Source of the DNA: Lachnoclostridium sp. UBA3262
GTDB taxonomy: Bacteria > Bacillota > Clostridia > Lachnospirales > Lachnospiraceae
NCBI GenBank assembly: GCA_002362575.1
Contig: DEUM01000057.1
Span: forward strand, 1 to 9,053
Direction of reading: 5' to 3'
Length of the DNA stretch: 9,053 nucleotides
Program-made: the position numbers and the translations under genes
Notes under the pieces: model-generated
Seen by the model: only the letters and a program-made list of their open reading frames with translations
Told to the model about the DNA's origin: nothing
Databases searched by the model: none
Part shown: piece after piece, positions 6,912-9,053 of the stretch
Layout: each line of letters starts with the position of its first letter
Position numbering within the stretch: position 1 is the stretch's first letter

Positions 6912-7754
6912 CTATTTTGTAAGTCTGTTCAGACATTCATGATAAAGTTGCTCCGTTCTCATCAAAACATCCTGAGATATTTTATCGAATTGAAACTTGC
7001 CAACTACTCGATTTGCCAACAGCCAGTCCCTCAAAAATTGTTTATCATACGATTCAGGAAAAATTCCAACTTTGTAATTCTCTGCATCCCAAAACCTGCT
7101 TGCATCGGGTGTGAAAATTTCATCTGCCAGAATCAGTTGTCCGTTCTCATCCTGTCCAAACTCAAACTTGGCATCAGCTATAATCAGCCCTCGCGAAAGA
7201 GCATATTCACTGCACGTTTTATAAAGTTCAAAACAATAATTAACAATTTTCTTTGTCCTTTCACTCCCTAACTTATTTTCAATCTCCTGCATGTCTACAT
7301 ATTCATCATGCCCTCTGTCATGCTTAAATGCTGGCGTACAGACGGGCTGTTCCAACTTTTGAGCCAGCCTATACCCCTCCCTCAACTTCACTCCACAAAA
7401 GCTTTCTCCTTTCTCATATGCCTCCCACATGCTTCCAAACAAATATCCCCGCACTACAAACTCATATGGCAGCATATTAAGCTTTTTTACCAAAACACTC
7501 CGACCGCTAAAATATTCTTTTTGGAAAAATGAGGGCATAGTTTCAATCCTGTCATCAATAATATGATTTGGAACAATATCTCTAGTCTTACCAAACCAAA
7601 AGTTAGATAATTGATTCAGCACTTTCCCTTTTCCCTTTATCTGTACTGGCAATATACTGTCAAAAGCTGATATTCTGTCTGTTGCTACAATAACAAGCTG
7701 CTTGTCTGATACATCATAAATCTCCCTTACCTTGCCACTATAAATTGGTTTCAT
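6912..7754 (-). CDS. purC: Phosphoribosylaminoimidazole-succinocarboxamide synthase (SAICAR synthetase)
   Basis: Catalyses the ATP-dependent joining of CAIR and aspartate to give SAICAR in de novo purine synthesis. From ATG 7754 it has 280 residues, the longer form of the family (yeast Ade1-like) rather than the compact form of about 237. Visible signatures are YSGKVREIYD (5-14), ATDRISAFD, PYEFVVRGYLFGS (96-108), KHDRGHDE, IADAKFEFG (192-200) and ADEIFTPDASRFW (210-222); all substrate-binding blocks look intact. An in-frame TTG at 7787 would add 11 residues inside the upstream gene, but homologues start near the KPIYSGK block. An aaggag sequence lies about a dozen bases upstream of ATG 7754. 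The ATG begins one base after the stop of the HTH-methyltransferase gene, so the two are cotranscribed. No other purine genes are in view. Confidence 0.96.
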   Translation of the reverse strand: MKPIYSGKVREIYDVSDKQLVIVATDRISAFDSILPVQIKGKGKVLNQLSNFWFGKTRDIVPNHIIDDRIETMPSFFQKEYFSGRSVLVKKLNMLPYEFVVRGYLFGSMWEAYEKGESFCGVKLREGYRLAQKLEQPVCTPAFKHDRGHDEYVDMQEIENKLGSERTKKIVNYCFELYKTCSEYALSRGLIIADAKFEFGQDENGQLILADEIFTPDASRFWDAENYKVGIFPESYDKQFLRDWLLANRVVGKFQFDKISQDVLMRTEQLYHECLNRLTK

Positions 7755-7755
7755 T

Positions 7756-8595
7756 TCAGTTTCCCACTCCTTCCCTCTTTTGCGCAATCAAAGTATCCAT
7801 ACAATGTTTATGAGGTATGCCGCCGCTGTTGCAATCAAATATTTCTTCCCCGCACGTTTGAAAAAGCCAATCGTGATAATATCCAAATAGTTCCCCCGAA
7901 CGCCATAAGTATCTTTCTTTTTCTCTCTTACAATCTTTATCTGCCGCCTGACCTATAAAAGGTTTTTCAACAAACACATTTAAAGCGTTAATTCCTCCTG
8001 TCGACGTATGCTTTTTTAAATTCTCACAAAGTTCTTTTCTTCTTTCCGGTAAAACAAAGTGAAGCATACCACTGCTAAATATAATGTCATACTCGCCATC
8101 GAACTGATAATCCAGAACATCTGCTTTAAAAAATCCAACATCAACATTATTATGCTCTGCCAACTTTTTTGCCTTTTTTATTCCTTCTCCGGAAGCATCA
8201 AAAGCGGTTACCGCATAACCACATTTTGCAAAAAAGACTGCATCTTTACCCTCTCCACACCCTATATCCAACACGCGGTAAGGCTTTACCGGTGGAAGAA
8301 TCTTCATAATATCATAACAGATTTGATTTGGTAAAAGTCCCCAATAATATTCTTCCGTATTATATCTACTATCATAATCCGTTACGACACTACTATATCC
8401 CAGCAATGCGTCCACTGTCGTATTAAGTGCTTTTGCCAACTTAGGAAGCATTTCAATATCCGGGTACGCCATACCATTTTCCCATTTTGAAACTGCCTGA
8501 AAAGATATGCCGAGCACCTCTGCAAGCTGATTCTGTGTAAATCTCTGCTCTTTTCTCCTCTTACTTATTACTTCTCCGGTTTTCAAGTTGTTCAT
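7756..8595 (-). CDS. Fusion of Xre-type HTH and SAM-dependent methyltransferase
   Basis: Numbered from ATG 8595 (279 aa). Residues 4-65 form a Cro/C1-type helix-turn-helix (GEVISKRRKEQRFTQNQLAE, then ISFQAVSKWENG). Residues about 75-275 form a class I SAM-dependent methyltransferase. Its motif I is VLDIGCGEG (108-116), the acidic residue after strand two is D133 in VTAFDAS, and YDIIFSSGMLHF is motif IV-like. The end (RSGELFGYY-HDW, then a histidine pair and TLIAQK) resembles the TehB-like methyltransferase group, but the substrate cannot be read from the sequence. It may act as a regulator whose second domain senses or modifies a small molecule (inference). Another ATG at 8604 is in frame, but aaaggag lies only two bases before it. 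The ATG at 8595 has workable spacing. The stop is one base before purC. Confidence 0.88.
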   Translation of the reverse strand: MNNLKTGEVISKRRKEQRFTQNQLAEVLGISFQAVSKWENGMAYPDIEMLPKLAKALNTTVDALLGYSSVVTDYDSRYNTEEYYWGLLPNQICYDIMKILPPVKPYRVLDIGCGEGKDAVFFAKCGYAVTAFDASGEGIKKAKKLAEHNNVDVGFFKADVLDYQFDGEYDIIFSSGMLHFVLPERRKELCENLKKHTSTGGINALNVFVEKPFIGQAADKDCKREKERYLWRSGELFGYYHDWLFQTCGEEIFDCNSGGIPHKHCMDTLIAQKREGVGN

Positions 8596-8604
8596 CTGAT
8601 TCAT

Positions 8605-8727
8605 ATCTCCTTTCTTGACAAAACAAGTAATCTTTGCACTCTTATATTAGTATAATGGGAATGACGTTACAATAACTTATAAGGGGAATGAGATATTTAA
8701 ACTCATCCTCTGGTTGAATCCCTTTTA
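8605..8727 (-). promoter_or_regulatory. Upstream region of the HTH-methyltransferase/purC operon with repeats
   Basis: No gene lies here. On the minus strand a -10-like TATACT (complement of about 8649-8654) is present, but no convincing -35 lies 16-18 bases before it, so the promoter is only tentative. Two near-identical 14-base words on the plus strand, 8651-8664 and 8678-8691, overlap or flank the likely promoter. A bulged hairpin spans 8682-8711. A small CTTG-6-CAAG palindrome lies at 8614-8627, close to the ribosome binding site. These could be operators for the encoded HTH protein (inference). Confidence 0.4.
8651..8691. repeat. Direct repeat of a 14-bp word (two copies, 27 bp apart)
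   Basis: Copy one (8651-8664, tataatgggaatga) and copy two (8678-8691, tataaggggaatga) differ at one position. The start-to-start distance is 27 bases. They lie upstream of the minus-strand HTH-methyltransferase gene and downstream of tRNA-Cys. A regulatory binding site is one explanation; chance within AT-rich DNA is another. Confidence 0.5.
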
Positions 8728-8770
8728 TAAAAAAACTGCGGAGGTTATTACTAATCTCCACAGTTTTATA
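8728..8770 (-). terminator. Rho-independent terminator after tRNA-Cys
   Basis: On the minus strand aaaactgtggag (complement of about 8756-8767) pairs with ctccgcagtttt (complement of about 8732-8743), with one G-U pair, and is followed by a run of seven T residues (complement of 8729-8735). It lies directly downstream of the tRNA-Cys gene. The opposite strand has a shorter T run, so it may act weakly in that direction. Confidence 0.82.
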
Positions 8771-8771
8771 A

Positions 8772-8842
8772 AGGCGACTACCAGATTTGAACTGGTGATC
8801 AGGGAGTTGCAGTCCCATGCCTTACCACTTGGCTAAGTCGCC
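8772..8842 (-). tRNA. tRNA-Cys (anticodon GCA)
   Basis: A full cloverleaf of 71 bases can be drawn, the typical short length for tRNA-Cys. The acceptor stem GGCGACT pairs with AGTCGCC (8836-8842 with 8773-8779). The discriminator base is U at 8772, the known identity element for Cys. The T arm is ACCAG-TTCAAAT-CTGGT. The anticodon loop is CTGCAAC, giving GCA. The anticodon stem has four good pairs plus an outer T-T mismatch. CCA is not encoded. It is followed by a terminator and is probably cotranscribed with the tRNA-Glu upstream. Confidence 0.95.
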
Positions 8843-8988
8843 ATATTATATTTTTCTCTACAAAATAAATTGAAAGCAAAAGCCACTCTACAGTTTCTTC
8901 TATTTATACTATGCAAGTATTTTCTAAATATTGCTGACTTTTTGAAGTTAGTTTAAATGACTCCAAAATTAGTCTTCTATCTTCTTAA
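8843..8988. other. AT-rich spacer between two tRNA genes
   Basis: No ORF with a ribosome binding site and no terminator-like hairpin with a T run is seen between tRNA-Glu and tRNA-Cys, which fits a common transcript. A TATAAT word on the minus strand only two bases from the tRNA-Cys 5' end is too close to act as its promoter. The word aatgactccaa at 8956-8966 repeats the sequence at the 3' end of tRNA-Glu. Confidence 0.4.
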
Positions 8989-9053
8989 TGACTCCAAGGG
9001 GATTTGAACCCCTGTTACCGCCGTGAAAGGGCGGTGTCTTAACCACTTGACCA
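8989..9053 (-). tRNA. tRNA-Glu (anticodon TTC), cut by the window edge
   Basis: The minus strand shows the D arm (GGTCAAGTGGTTAAGAC), the anticodon arm CCGCC-CTTTCAC-GGCGG with anticodon TTC, the T arm AGGGG-TTCAAAT-CCCCT, and the 3' acceptor strand TGGAGTC with discriminator A at 8989. The 5' acceptor strand (about seven bases, expected GACTCCA) lies beyond the right edge of the window. CCA is not encoded. The body is a close match to the standard bacterial tRNA-Glu. Confidence 0.95.

Noticed and set aside
7755..7787. N-terminal extension of purC from a TTG at 7787
   Set aside because: It overlaps the end of the upstream coding region, and purC proteins begin near the KPIYSGK block that follows ATG 7754.
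7755..8700. Purine riboswitch or other known riboswitch controlling purC
   Set aside because: purC starts one base after the upstream gene and has no leader. The region before the HTH-methyltransferase gene shows no recognisable purine aptamer core and is short.
8843..8851. TATAAT word on the minus strand just before tRNA-Cys, as its promoter
   Set aside because: It lies only about two bases from the mature 5' end, so transcription would start inside the tRNA.
1..9053. CRISPR array, transposon, prophage or toxin-antitoxin module
   Set aside because: No regularly spaced repeats, transposase or integrase genes, phage genes, or paired small toxin/antitoxin ORFs were found on either strand.

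Overview
The window looks like chromosomal DNA from a low-to-moderate GC Firmicute, most likely a gut Clostridia/Lachnospiraceae-type bacterium. The evidence is AGGAGG-type ribosome binding sites, sigma-A promoters with extended -10 elements, TTG and GTG start codons, tRNAs without an encoded CCA, and the gene order gdpP-rplI-dnaB that is characteristic of Firmicutes. No phage, transposase or CRISPR array is visible, so most of the window is core genome.

Left part (1-5140): A zinc-ribbon membrane protein of unknown function is encoded on the minus strand (194-1102) and ends at a strong terminator. It is divergent from a plus-strand operon. That operon encodes the c-di-AMP phosphodiesterase GdpP, ribosomal protein bL9 and the replicative helicase DnaB. 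gdpP and rplI overlap by four bases (TTGA), and dnaB follows three bases after rplI. The operon starts at a near-consensus promoter with an extended -10 and stops at a hairpin terminator after dnaB.

Middle part (5140-6910): A MerR-type DNA-binding protein with a C-terminal predicted coiled coil (5247-5825) is followed by a small secreted protein (5950-6843). The latter carries one Ig-like Big2 domain and an unrecognised C-terminal domain. It has a near-ideal promoter, Shine-Dalgarno and terminator, and its codon choice differs from its neighbours, which suggests an abundant product.

Right part (6910-9053): This part is on the minus strand. An HTH(Xre)-SAM methyltransferase fusion sits one base upstream of a stand-alone purC (SAICAR synthetase, long form), so the pair forms a likely translationally linked operon. 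Upstream of it lie a near-perfect 14-bp direct repeat, a bulged hairpin, and two tRNA genes, Cys(GCA) and Glu(TTC); the latter is cut by the window edge. By eye, this right part is more AT-rich than the gdpP-dnaB part.

I see no clear new multi-gene system. The most unusual items are the regulator-methyltransferase/purC pair with its repeat-bearing upstream region, and the highly expressed Big2 protein.
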